Origin: Spirochaetaceae bacterium
GTDB taxonomy: Bacteria > Spirochaetota > Spirochaetia > Treponematales > Breznakiellaceae
Direction of reading: 5' to 3'
DNA length: 11,757 nucleotides
Assembly (NCBI GenBank): GCA_031265535.1
Contig: JAISCO010000189.1
Span: 1-11,757, forward strand
Shown: positions 6,226 through 11,757 of the stretch, piece by piece
How positions within the stretch are numbered: the first letter of the stretch is position 1
Layout: the number at the start of each line of letters is the position of its first letter
Notes under the pieces: generated by a model
The model's input: the letters and a program-made list of their open reading frames with translations, nothing else
The model's database searches: none
What the model was told of the DNA's origin: nothing
Program-made: the position numbers and the translations under genes

Positions 6226-6882
6226 CTATTTGAACAATTCATTTTTTTCTTTGTACCAAAAAATTAGATCGAGCGCGTCGGCGGGGATGCTTTCTTTTTC
6301 GGCAAAGGACAGCATTTTTTTTTCAATTTCATGATACGCCGTTCCGGTAATTGACGCGGGAATTTCTTTTATGACATTGTACAAAACTAACTGCCGCATG
6401 ATATGGCGGTCTAAAATACAGATACTGTTTCCCTTGCCTACATTGCGCAAAAAATGCGACGCTTCTTTTAATCCCCAGCCAAAAACTTTTTTTTGTAGTT
6501 CATCCCGCGCGTCTCGCACATCTATCAAAGGCTTATTTGGCTTATTTTTTATCAGCGCATATATTTTATTCTTTGTCTCAGGATAAAAAATTTCACGGTT
6601 TGTAATAATATAACGCGCCTTGTTCCGGTGAAAACGCACGCCCCGCTCGCGCAGTATTTCCGCAACGGCGGAATGAGCGCCTGTTTCTATCAGTTTATTT
6701 TCTTGCAGACACAAAACCGCGTTCCATGCCTTATGCGCGTCATTTTGGGGCGTACAGGTACAAAAACAAAGCTCTTTAAATATATCAAGATCGCCGCCGT
6801 TTTCCCAAAGCAGAGAGAATTCCTCAAGCCTTTTGTCTATATCTTTTTTTATTTTGCTGTAAATTGATAAAATATCGCTCAC
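6226..6882 (-). CDS. ogg: Archaeal-type 8-oxoguanine DNA glycosylase/AP lyase (Ogg2)
   Basis: The product resembles the N-glycosylase/DNA lyase family known from Methanocaldococcus and Thermotoga, which excises 8-oxoguanine and cleaves the abasic site. In its 218 residues the helix-hairpin-helix segment reads GWGLKEASHFLRNVG (residues 135-149), with the Schiff-base lysine Lys139. The catalytic aspartate is Asp158 in CILDRHIM. The family C-terminus, LDLIFWYKEKNELFK, ends in Lys as usual. The first Gly-x-Gly is GWG where GIG or GFG is common. The start is GTG, overlapping the hisG stop by 4 nt (GTGA), so translation is probably coupled. A DNA repair gene inside a histidine operon is odd. Nothing in the sequence suggests a role in histidine synthesis. 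Confidence 0.9.
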   Translation of the reverse strand: MSDILSIYSKIKKDIDKRLEEFSLLWENGGDLDIFKELCFCTCTPQNDAHKAWNAVLCLQENKLIETGAHSAVAEILRERGVRFHRNKARYIITNREIFYPETKNKIYALIKNKPNKPLIDVRDARDELQKKVFGWGLKEASHFLRNVGKGNSICILDRHIMRQLVLYNVIKEIPASITGTAYHEIEKKMLSFAEKESIPADALDLIFWYKEKNELFK

Positions 6883-7748
6883 GGCACGACTTTCCGCAGC
6901 GCGTATTCAACAATATCTGTCGCGCCGGCTTTTTTTAAGCGCGGAATTAAATCGGGCGCTTCACTTTTTTTAACCGCAATTTTTATCGCGTATCCATTTT
7001 CGCCGCCGCCATTGTACAATGGCGCGACCGTCGGGCTGCGCATCGCGGGCAGGCCGCCAACCAATTCTTTGTATCGTGATTCAGAGACATTCATTTCCAG
7101 CATGACTCTTTCGCGTCCGTCAAGCGCCGCCTTAAACAACATAGCGAGCCGTTCTATCTGTTCGCGTTTTTCAGCATTGCGCAGCGCCTCTTTTGACGCG
7201 GCAAACCATGTCGAAGATTGAAGCAGTGTGTCTATTACTACGAGTCCGTTGTCATGTAGTGTCCGCCCGGACGCGGTGTTGTCAATAATCATGTCGGCAT
7301 CGTCCGGCGGAAACACTTCTGTCGCGCCATAGGTGCGTAGGATTTTATAGTCGCAGCCGTTCTGTTTAAGGTAATTTTCCGCGAGTGTTACATACTCGGT
7401 GGCCACGACAATTTTTTTATTTTTTTTATTAAATAGGCGCTCTTTTGTCGTGCTTGCCGGTATTGCCGCTACAATGCTTACGTGGTCAAAGCCCAGGTCG
7501 AGCACAAGTTCCACATCGGAGTTATTTTCTTTTATCCAGTCTATGCCGGTAAAGCCCGCGTCATGGCTGCCTAGCTCAAGCAGTTGGCCGACATTTTGAG
7601 GTTTCATTATTTTAGCGTCCAGCCAGTCCGCGCCTAAATCGGGGCGGTATGTTCTATCGGAAAGCCGGATCGGAAAGCCCGCGTCGCGGATCAATTCCGC
7701 GACATTATCATGGATTCTGCCCTTGGGTATTAAAATTCTAAGCGCCAT
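6879..7748 (-). CDS. hisG: ATP phosphoribosyltransferase, long form
   Basis: HisG starts histidine synthesis by joining ATP and PRPP, and is the feedback-controlled step. The 289-residue protein begins MALRILIPKGRIHDN. The PRPP-binding region IIDNTASGRTLHDNGL is at about 154-169, with SGRTL in place of the TGTTL of E. coli. It ends with a C-terminal regulatory domain (VAPLYNGGGENGYAIKIAVKK to IVEYALRKVVP). The length and this domain mark the long, histidine-inhibited form that does not need HisZ. The open frame extends 54 codons further into luxS, but those residues are antisense-like filler. The ATG at 7748 comes 1 nt after the luxS TAA and gives the family N-terminus. The Shine-Dalgarno is weak (AAGGA is about 24 nt upstream), so translation probably depends on coupling to luxS. 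Confidence 0.96.
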   Translation of the reverse strand: MALRILIPKGRIHDNVAELIRDAGFPIRLSDRTYRPDLGADWLDAKIMKPQNVGQLLELGSHDAGFTGIDWIKENNSDVELVLDLGFDHVSIVAAIPASTTKERLFNKKNKKIVVATEYVTLAENYLKQNGCDYKILRTYGATEVFPPDDADMIIDNTASGRTLHDNGLVVIDTLLQSSTWFAASKEALRNAEKREQIERLAMLFKAALDGRERVMLEMNVSESRYKELVGGLPAMRSPTVAPLYNGGGENGYAIKIAVKKSEAPDLIPRLKKAGATDIVEYALRKVVP

Positions 7749-7749
7749 T

Positions 7750-8226
7750 TTACGCTGGATAGTTAAGGTTTTCCTTCGCGGCTTTTTTAAGGAGCGCGGC
7801 ATATCGAGCCGCTTCCCATTTGGCCATGCCAAGGTTCTGCTCGCTGTAGTTGCCGCATTCCGCGGGGTGAGCGCCGGGGATCTCTCCTTCAAACTTTTCA
7901 ATCCAGTCAAGCAGTTCGTATATCAGCGGGAGAATTTCTTCGGAGTTGTAATTGCCTTCAAGTATCAGGTAGAATCCTGTGCGGCAGCCCATAGGCCCAA
8001 AATAAACGGTACGCGGGCTCCATTTTGCATGAGAGCGCAAAAATGTCGCGCCCAGGTGTTCAAGTGTGTGTATCGCCGGTACGTCCATTACGGGTTCTTT
8101 GTTTGGCTGCTTGAATCGCAGATCAAAGGTTGTAATTGTTGTATCCCCAAATTTGTCTTTGCGCGAAACGTATAGTCCGGGCAGTAATCGCAGGTGGTCT
8201 ACTTGAAAGCTGGCTATTTTTTCCAT
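7750..8226 (-). CDS. luxS: S-ribosylhomocysteine lyase (autoinducer-2 synthase)
   Basis: LuxS cleaves S-ribosylhomocysteine to homocysteine and DPD, the precursor of AI-2, completing the activated methyl cycle. The 158-residue product has HTLEH (metal ligands His53 and His57, catalytic Glu56), the catalytic Cys81 in GPMGCRTGFYL, and the third metal ligand Cys124 in HPAECGNY. All key residues are present and length is normal. The frame opens at 8244, but ATG at 8226 has GAGGAACC directly upstream and gives the expected start MEKIASFQVDH. It is first of the luxS-hisG-ogg-hisB operon. A TATAAT at 8250-8255 lies a short way upstream, and an interrupted palindrome sits between it and the start. 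Confidence 0.97.
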   Translation of the reverse strand: MEKIASFQVDHLRLLPGLYVSRKDKFGDTTITTFDLRFKQPNKEPVMDVPAIHTLEHLGATFLRSHAKWSPRTVYFGPMGCRTGFYLILEGNYNSEEILPLIYELLDWIEKFEGEIPGAHPAECGNYSEQNLGMAKWEAARYAALLKKAAKENLNYPA

Positions 8227-8235
8227 TGGTTCCTC

Positions 8236-8255
8236 ATATTTCAAGAAATATTATA
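8236..8255 (-). promoter_or_regulatory. Candidate luxS operon promoter with overlapping palindrome
   Basis: On the minus strand a perfect TATAAT (8255-8250) lies 24 nt before the luxS ATG. No good -35 is visible at 16-18 nt. The plus-strand sequence ATATTTCAAGAAATAT (8236-8251) has 7-bp inverted arms around AA. It overlaps the end of the -10 box and the expected start of transcription, where an operator or a leader hairpin could lie. No regulator can be named. Confidence 0.45.
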
Positions 8256-8378
8256 ATTTTAGTGCCTTTCCCAAAACCCCATAAAATAGTCAAAAACAGA
8301 TAAGGGGAAGTATAGGAAAAGCGAGCGCAACCTTTTAAGACGGAGTTGTCAAACAGTCAAAACAAGGAAGTTCTCATT

Positions 8379-8534
8379 ATGAAAACCATAACAGAAATCA
8401 TAGTTGAGCGCAACCCCCAGCCAGCCGGTTCTCATACGCTCCGCGTTAGCATACCGAAAGCGGGGTTTCAGCCTCTGCCTTTGGGACGAAAAAAGCGATT
8501 TGCATACGCGGTTGGCAGGCGATCTTTGCTTTGA
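8379..8534 (+). CDS. Possible small protein, C-terminal part encoded by the dispersed repeat
   Basis: A 51-residue ORF starts at an ATG with AAGGAAG 8 nt upstream, a real-looking ribosome binding site, and reads MKTITEIIVERNPQ before entering the dispersed repeat (PAGSHTLRVSIPKAGF and onwards). The first 14 residues are not repeat-derived; the rest is the translated repeat and is rich in Arg, Gly and Ala. I recognise no domain. It is divergent from luxS. Either a short gene was overrun by a repeat, or the ORF is chance. The same frame, HTLRVSIPKADF, is also open in the fourth tandem copy near 11505-11540, so the repeat tolerates being read in this frame. Confidence 0.3.
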   Translation: MKTITEIIVERNPQPAGSHTLRVSIPKAGFQPLPLGRKKRFAYAVGRRSLL

Positions 8535-8640
8535 TGTTTGTTTTTTGGGCGCATTTTGCTGCGCAAAACCGGGCTTTTTCCCTTTTACTTTTTACTTTTT
8601 ACTTTCCAGCGGGTTTACATACGCGGCCGGCAGGCGGTGT
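8419..8640 (+). repeat. Dispersed ~103-bp repeat copies interrupted by a heptamer array
   Basis: Bases 8419-8525 match one unit of the 11181-11590 array: CATACGCTCCGCGTTAGCAT, then AAAGCGG, then GCATACGCGGTTGGCAGGCG, with an altered middle. After about 50 bp and a heptamer array (8574-8608) a short second piece follows (8606-8640: CAGCGGGTTTACATACGC, then GGCAGGCGG), keeping only the ends of a unit. Confidence 0.7.
8574..8608 (+). repeat. Pyrimidine heptamer array, 5 units
   Basis: In sevens: CTTTTTC, CCTTTTA, CTTTTTA, CTTTTTA, CTTTCCA. It ends exactly where a repeat piece begins (CAGCGGG). A possible small hairpin TTTTGC/GCAAAA lies just upstream at 8554-8568. Confidence 0.8.
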
Positions 8641-8653
8641 TTGGTTTTTGCTG

Positions 8654-8744
8654 CTTACCTTTTCCTTTTTACCTATTACTTCTTTACTCCTCACTCCTCA
8701 TTGCTAATTGTTAATTGTTCATTGCTAATTGTTCATTGTTATAA
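8654..8744 (+). repeat. Pyrimidine-rich heptamer array, 13 units
   Basis: Thirteen consecutive 7-bp words run without a phase break: CTTACCT, TTTCCTT, TTTACCT, ATTACTT, CTTTACT, CCTCACT, CCTCATT, GCTAATT, GTTAATT, GTTCATT, GCTAATT, GTTCATT, GTTATAA. The words drift from CT-rich to AT-rich. This is the reverse-complement flavour of the arrays next to the G14 tracts. It fills the spacer before the mutL promoter. Confidence 0.85.
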
Positions 8745-8771
8745 GCCGTCTTATGTTTTAGCGCTCGTTGT

Positions 8772-8780
8772 TGATATAAT
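8772..8780 (+). promoter_or_regulatory. Extended -10 promoter for mutL, leaderless arrangement
   Basis: TGATATAAT combines a perfect TATAAT (8775-8780) with the TGn extension. Six bases separate it from 8787, the usual distance to the first transcribed base, and 8787 is the G of the mutL GTG. No good -35 is present, which extended -10 promoters can do without. Confidence 0.55.
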
Positions 8781-8786
8781 TTATAT

Positions 8787-10622
8787 GTGATAAACAAAAT
8801 TCAAGTTTTAGCTCCTGATGAAGCGCAAAAGATTGCGGCGGGAGAGGTCATAGACCGTCCGGCATCGCTTGTGCGTGAATTTATGGACAACGCGATTGAC
8901 TCAGGCGGCGTTAATATTGACGTATTGATTGAAAAAGGCGGCGTATCTTGCGTTGAAGTGAGTGATGACGGGTCCGGTATGAGCCGTGACGACCTTGCTA
9001 TCTGTTGGCTTACGCACGCGACAAGCAAGATACGAAGTTTGGCCGACTTGGAGCGGCTTTCTACGCTTGGGTTCAGAGGTGAGGCGCTGGCGGCGGCGGC
9101 GGCTGTAGCGCGGCTTGAGATAGTAACTAGCCGCGACGGGCGCGAGGCGTGGCGGATTTCCGCCGGGCCCGGCGGCGCGGGAAAGGATGCCGCGGGGCGC
9201 TGTATTCCAGAACCGGCGCGGCGGACTCAGGGGAGCAGTGTCCGCGCGCGAGATCTTTTCGATACGGTACCGGCTCGCAAACGTTTTTTGAAACGGGAGG
9301 GCAGCGAGGGCGCCTTGTGTCTGCAAACTTTTATTGATAAGGCGCTGCCTTTTCCTGATATCAATTTTCGTTTCTTGCAGGACGGCAAATTAAAATTGTT
9401 TTTGCCCGCCGCTACGTTCAAAGAGCGTTTTACCGCCGCCGCGCTGGATAATAGCGGCGGCGGTAATGTCAGTATCGGGGGCGCATCATTTATACACGAA
9501 ATTGCGGCTTCCGGCAAAGGATTCTCGGTAAAAATCATTATAGGCGGGCCGGAATTGTACCGCAATGACCGCCGCAAGCAGTATATATTCGCAAACGGCA
9601 GGCGTATCAATGATTTTTCTCTGCTGCAAGCGCTGGAGTATGGCTCTCAGGGTTGTTTCCCTAACGGTTTGCATCCCGTAGGCGCAATTTTTCTTGAAGT
9701 TGACCCCGCTAAAGCCGATTTTAACATACATCCGGCAAAACGCGAGGCGCGTTTTGCCGATTCGTCCGCGATTCATCATACAATTACCGGCGCGCTGCGT
9801 TCTTTTTTCCGCCATATTCTTCTTGGCGGACAAGGGGCTGCCGGCCCTCAGTATGACGCGCCGGAGTCCGGGGTCTGGAAACAGAGTGAGGTCGGTCTGC
9901 CGCTTCAATTTGACTATTCTTCAAACTGCAAGACGCGAACGTACGCCGGCACCGGCGCTGCCGACGCGCTGGACCGCATACTTTCCGGCAGCTATGATTT
10001 TGCCCCTTTGCCGGGGCGCGGCGAAGCCAAAGTCGAAGCGGAAACCGCGTCATCATACGATGGTACGAAAACATCAAACTCAAAACTGCGCTATGTGGGG
10101 CGTATTTTCAATCTATTCATCCTTGTTGAAGACGATGAAAGGCTTTATGTTATAGACCAGCACGCCGCCCACGAGCGTATTTTGTATGAACGGTTTTTGG
10201 CCGAACCTATCGTAAAACAGGAACTTCTTGTTCCCATAACGTTTTTTACGGAAAGCGTCGGCGATGACGATTTTCTTGCGTCCAGAAAGCAGGAACTTGG
10301 ACGGCTTGGCATTGAAATAGAAGGCGGGCAGGGGGTGTGGCGCATAGAGGCGCTGCCCGCGCTTTGGCGTCTGAGCGACGGCGAAACGGTGAACGAAATA
10401 ATGAAACTTCGCGCCGCGGGTGAAAACATTGCGGAGCGCTGGGCCAACACGCTTGCCTGTCATGCCGCTGTACGGGACGGCGACTATCTTGACGGTGAAA
10501 CCGCGCTCGCGCTGGCTGAACGCGCTCTTGCGCTGCCTATTCAGCGCTGCCCGCACGGCCGTCCCATACTTACCGAAATCAGGCAAAGAGATATTTTGAA
10601 AGCTGTTCAAAGGAGTTCATAA
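8787..10622 (+). CDS. mutL: DNA mismatch repair protein MutL, endonuclease type
   Basis: MutL couples mismatch recognition by MutS to strand incision. The 611 residues begin with the GHKL ATPase: IAAGEVIDRPASLVREFMDNAIDSG with catalytic Glu31 and Asn35, DDGSGM around 61-66, TLGFRGEAL at 94-102 and GSSVRARDLFDTVPARKRFLK in the 150s-160s. After a variable linker the C-terminal domain carries the metal-dependent nicking motif DQHAAHERILYE (Asp457, Glu463, Glu468), plus ACHAAVR near 557 and CPHGRP at 588-593. The protein should therefore nick DNA itself, as expected where MutH is absent. The start is GTG with an in-frame stop 15 nt upstream and no Shine-Dalgarno; the upstream TATAAT position suggests a leaderless mRNA. 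A strong bidirectional terminator follows immediately. Confidence 0.97.
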   Translation: MINKIQVLAPDEAQKIAAGEVIDRPASLVREFMDNAIDSGGVNIDVLIEKGGVSCVEVSDDGSGMSRDDLAICWLTHATSKIRSLADLERLSTLGFRGEALAAAAAVARLEIVTSRDGREAWRISAGPGGAGKDAAGRCIPEPARRTQGSSVRARDLFDTVPARKRFLKREGSEGALCLQTFIDKALPFPDINFRFLQDGKLKLFLPAATFKERFTAAALDNSGGGNVSIGGASFIHEIAASGKGFSVKIIIGGPELYRNDRRKQYIFANGRRINDFSLLQALEYGSQGCFPNGLHPVGAIFLEVDPAKADFNIHPAKREARFADSSAIHHTITGALRSFFRHILLGGQGAAGPQYDAPESGVWKQSEVGLPLQFDYSSNCKTRTYAGTGAADALDRILSGSYDFAPLPGRGEAKVEAETASSYDGTKTSNSKLRYVGRIFNLFILVEDDERLYVIDQHAAHERILYERFLAEPIVKQELLVPITFFTESVGDDDFLASRKQELGRLGIEIEGGQGVWRIEALPALWRLSDGETVNEIMKLRAAGENIAERWANTLACHAAVRDGDYLDGETALALAERALALPIQRCPHGRPILTEIRQRDILKAVQRSS

Positions 10623-10662
10623 AAAAGCCATGATAACCGAGGGGCGGTTATCATGGCTTTTT
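10622..10662. terminator. Bidirectional terminator between mutL and the tRNA cluster
   Basis: Arms GCCATGATAACCG (10627-10639) and CGGTTATCATGGC (10645-10657) form a perfect 13-bp stem with an AGGGG loop. It is flanked by A's on the left and TTTTT on the right, which extend the stem and supply a U run in both directions. It follows the mutL stop directly and can also end the leftward tRNA transcript. Confidence 0.92.
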
Positions 10663-10667
10663 CACTC

Positions 10668-10739
10668 AGGCGCCGATCAGAATCGAACTGATGCATAATG
10701 CTTTTGCAGAGCACTCCCTTACCGCTTGGGTACGGCGCC
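10668..10739 (-). tRNA. tRNA-Cys (anticodon GCA)
   Basis: The 72-nt cloverleaf has acceptor arms GGCGCCG/CGGCGCC, anticodon stem GTGCT/AGCAT around loop CTGCAAA, and T arm ATCAG/CTGAT around TTCGATT. The discriminator is U, as in tRNA-Cys generally. CCA is not encoded (GAG follows). It is last in the leftward tRNA cluster, before the bidirectional terminator. Confidence 0.96.
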
Positions 10740-10786
10740 ATTATAAGCAAACTAGCACAATTTAAAGACCTTAGTCAAGTGAGCTT

Positions 10787-10810
10787 GTTCCAAAACTGAA
10801 GTTTTGGAAC
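10787..10810. repeat. Perfect 11-bp inverted repeat between tRNA genes
   Basis: GTTCCAAAACT and AGTTTTGGAAC surround the two bases GA. There is no U run on either side, so a terminator role is doubtful. It may be a processing or stability hairpin in the spacer between tRNA-Ser(CGA) and tRNA-Cys, or a mobile palindrome. Confidence 0.8.
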
Positions 10811-10852
10811 AGCCTCAAGTCATTTGTCTTGGCAGACTAAAGGCCGCTGAGT

Positions 10853-10879
10853 CTCGCAAAATGCGCGGCATTTTGCGAG
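10853..10879. repeat. Perfect 12-bp inverted repeat 3' of tRNA-Ser(CGA)
   Basis: CTCGCAAAATGC (10853-10864) and GCATTTTGCGAG (10868-10879) surround GCG. It lies 2 nt beyond the 3' end of the tRNA-Ser(CGA) gene. No U run follows. Position and stability suit a 3' processing signal, but the same kind of palindrome occurs elsewhere in the window. Confidence 0.8.
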
Positions 10880-10881
10880 TA

Positions 10882-10968
10882 CGGAGAGAGAGGGATTCGA
10901 ACCCTCGGTACCCTTGCGAGTACAACGGTTTTCGAGACCGTCCGATTCAACCGCTCTCGCATCTCTCC
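10882..10968 (-). tRNA. tRNA-Ser (anticodon CGA)
   Basis: This 87-nt gene has acceptor arms GGAGAGA/TCTCTCC, anticodon stem ACGGT/ACCGT around loop CTCGAAA, a long variable arm typical of class II tRNAs, and T arm GAGGG/CCCTC around TTCGAAT. The discriminator is G and CCA is not encoded. It decodes UCG. It shares acceptor and T-arm stems with the neighbouring tRNA-Ser(GGA), suggesting origin by duplication. Confidence 0.96.
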
Positions 10969-11029
10969 TAAAATAGTAAACGACACTCCGCTTTTTCGTA
11001 AGTTTGTTTCAAGTCCTAAGCGGCGGCTA

Positions 11030-11115
<86 letters not shown>

Positions 11116-11138
11116 ATCGCTGAGCATTGCTGGTATCC

Positions 11139-11168
11139 ATGCTATGAATTTTAGCACTCATCTGTCAA
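11139..11168 (-). promoter_or_regulatory. Promoter of the tRNA-Ser/Ser/Cys cluster
   Basis: On the minus strand a perfect TTGACA (11168-11163) is followed after 18 nt by TAGCAT (11144-11139), four of six matches to the -10 consensus. The -10 box is 23 nt upstream of the tRNA-Ser(GGA) 5' end, leaving room for a short leader. The -35 box lies about 12 bp from the tandem repeat array. No clear separate promoter is visible before the other two tRNAs. Confidence 0.7.
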
Positions 11169-11180
11169 CCCCCGCCAGCC

Positions 11181-11590
11181 CGCCAGCGGGCTTTACATAC
11201 GCTCCGCGTTAGCATACCCAAAGCGGCCTTCACTCCGTGCCGTCAGGTACGAAAATGGCGTTTGGCATACGCGCCCGCCGGCCCGCCAGCGGGCTTTACA
11301 TACGCTCCGCGTTAGCATACCCAAAGCGGACTTCACTCCGTGCTGTCGGTAAGGCAAGGGCGTTTGGCATACGCGCCCGCCAGTCCGCCAGCGGGCTTTA
11401 CATACGCTCCGCGTTAGCATACCCAAAGCGGCCTTCACTCCGTGGAGACGGGGACCATCATGGCGGTTTGCATAGGCGCGCGCCAGCCGGCCAGCGGGCT
11501 TTTCATACGCTCCGCGTTAGCATACCCAAAGCGGACTTCACTCCGTGCTGTCGGTTAGGCAAGGGCGTTTGGCATACGCGCCCGCCAGTC
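11181..11590 (+). repeat. Tandem array of four ~103-bp GC-rich repeats
   Basis: Four units share CGGGCTTTACATACGCTCC, GCGTTAGCATACCCAAAGCG, CTTCACTCCGTG and GGCATACGCGCCCGCCAG (TTTCATACG in unit four). The same landmark (CTT after CAGCGGG) falls at 11191, 11294, 11396 and 11499, steps of 103, 102 and 103 bp. A variable stretch of about 25 bp follows CACTCCGTG in each unit. Units two and four are most alike there (GCTGTCGGT, AAGGGCGTTTGG). Unit boundaries hold CCCGCCAGCGGG, a short palindrome. The ORFs across the array are by-products. There are no unique spacers of CRISPR size. Confidence 0.92.
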
Positions 11591-11625
11591 CTTTTTACCT
11601 TTTCCCTTTTACTTTTTATTTTACA
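11591..11625 (+). repeat. Pyrimidine heptamer array, 5 units
   Basis: In sevens: CTTTTTA, CCTTTTC, CCTTTTA, CTTTTTA, TTTTACA. It directly follows CGCCCGCCAGT of the fourth repeat unit and is followed by GCGGGGCGG, so it interrupts the repeat at its boundary palindrome. Confidence 0.8.
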
Positions 11626-11655
11626 GCGGGGCGGTGAAAATGGGTGGGGGTAGCA

Positions 11656-11680
11656 CAAAACAGTGCGGTGCACTGTTTTG
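11656..11680. repeat. Perfect 11-bp inverted repeat near the right edge
   Basis: CAAAACAGTGC and GCACTGTTTTG surround GGT. No U run follows. The stretch to the right edge (11681-11757) has no recognisable gene. An ATG at 11754 preceded by GAGG could open one outside the window, but this cannot be judged. Confidence 0.8.
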
Positions 11681-11757
11681 CCTGACGTTTTGCCGCCTGT
11701 TTTACCCTATAAGAAAGGACAAGACCGGAATGGAGCGCAGCGGAATGAGGACTATGG

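Noticed and set aside
5694..6233. 179-codon plus-strand ORF
   Set aside because: It is antisense to hisB, whose protein has all family motifs; the plus-strand product resembles nothing.
7749..7910. 54-residue N-terminal extension of HisG
   Set aside because: It lies wholly inside luxS in another frame, and the family N-terminus starts at 7748.
8404..8790. 128-codon ORF upstream of mutL
   Set aside because: It is a translation of the repeat and the heptamer array (SLLIVNCSLLIVHC pattern) and lacks a ribosome binding site.
10969..11000. Separate promoter for tRNA-Ser(CGA)
   Set aside because: The TACTAT box is only about 4 nt from the tRNA 5' end, too close; co-transcription from the TTGACA promoter is simpler.
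11181..11590. CRISPR array
   Set aside because: Units are about 103 bp, without short repeats separated by unique 30-40-bp spacers, and no cas gene is near.
11193..11653. Two ORFs across the tandem array, one per strand
   Set aside because: Both are by-products of the GC-rich ~103-bp repeat; the frame shifts from unit to unit and no family is recognisable.

Overview
This 11.8 kb window looks like a chromosomal segment of a gut-type Treponema or close spirochaete relative. The evidence is the gene order rpsB-tsf-frr-uppS-cdsA with no pyrH between tsf and frr (an order I recall from treponemes), an S2 protein with a long acidic tail, an endonuclease-type MutL, and intergenic DNA packed with short repeats, poly-G tracts and perfect hairpins. 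The genus call is an inference from gene order and family recall; no search was run.

Layout. Bases 1-348 hold the decayed 3' end of an Rpn-family (PD-(D/E)XK) transposase/nuclease gene. Bases 349-1109 are gene-free and carry small inverted repeats and one inverted copy of a dispersed repeat. Bases 1110-5191 (+ strand) form the translation/envelope cluster: ribosomal protein S2, EF-Ts, ribosome recycling factor, undecaprenyl diphosphate synthase and CDP-diglyceride synthetase. A weak hairpin follows rpsB and a strong one follows tsf. Bases 5192-5567 separate convergent genes and contain three G tracts, each exactly 14 long, bounding two diverged copies of a 7-bp-phased polypurine/polypyrimidine unit.

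Bases 8226-5568 (- strand) are a tightly packed luxS-hisG-ogg-hisB operon: S-ribosylhomocysteine lyase, ATP phosphoribosyltransferase (long form), an archaeal-type 8-oxoguanine glycosylase/lyase and imidazoleglycerol-phosphate dehydratase. The intergenic gaps are 1 nt, a 4-nt overlap, and 19 nt. Bases 8227-8786 are a divergent spacer with a possible small ORF that runs into a dispersed repeat, plus two heptamer arrays. Bases 8787-10622 (+) encode MutL, possibly read from a leaderless mRNA. A bidirectional terminator separates mutL from a convergent tRNA cluster on the - strand, tRNA-Ser(GGA), tRNA-Ser(CGA), tRNA-Cys(GCA), which has a good promoter at its right end. Bases 11181-11590 hold four tandem copies of a repeat of about 103 bp, followed by a heptamer array, a perfect hairpin and an unassigned right edge.

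The genes themselves are ordinary housekeeping functions. The unusual material is the repeat ecology: a ~103-bp GC-rich repeat in three places and both orientations, heptamer arrays placed at the same point of that repeat, identical G14 tracts, and a set of perfect hairpins with AAAA/TTTT arms.
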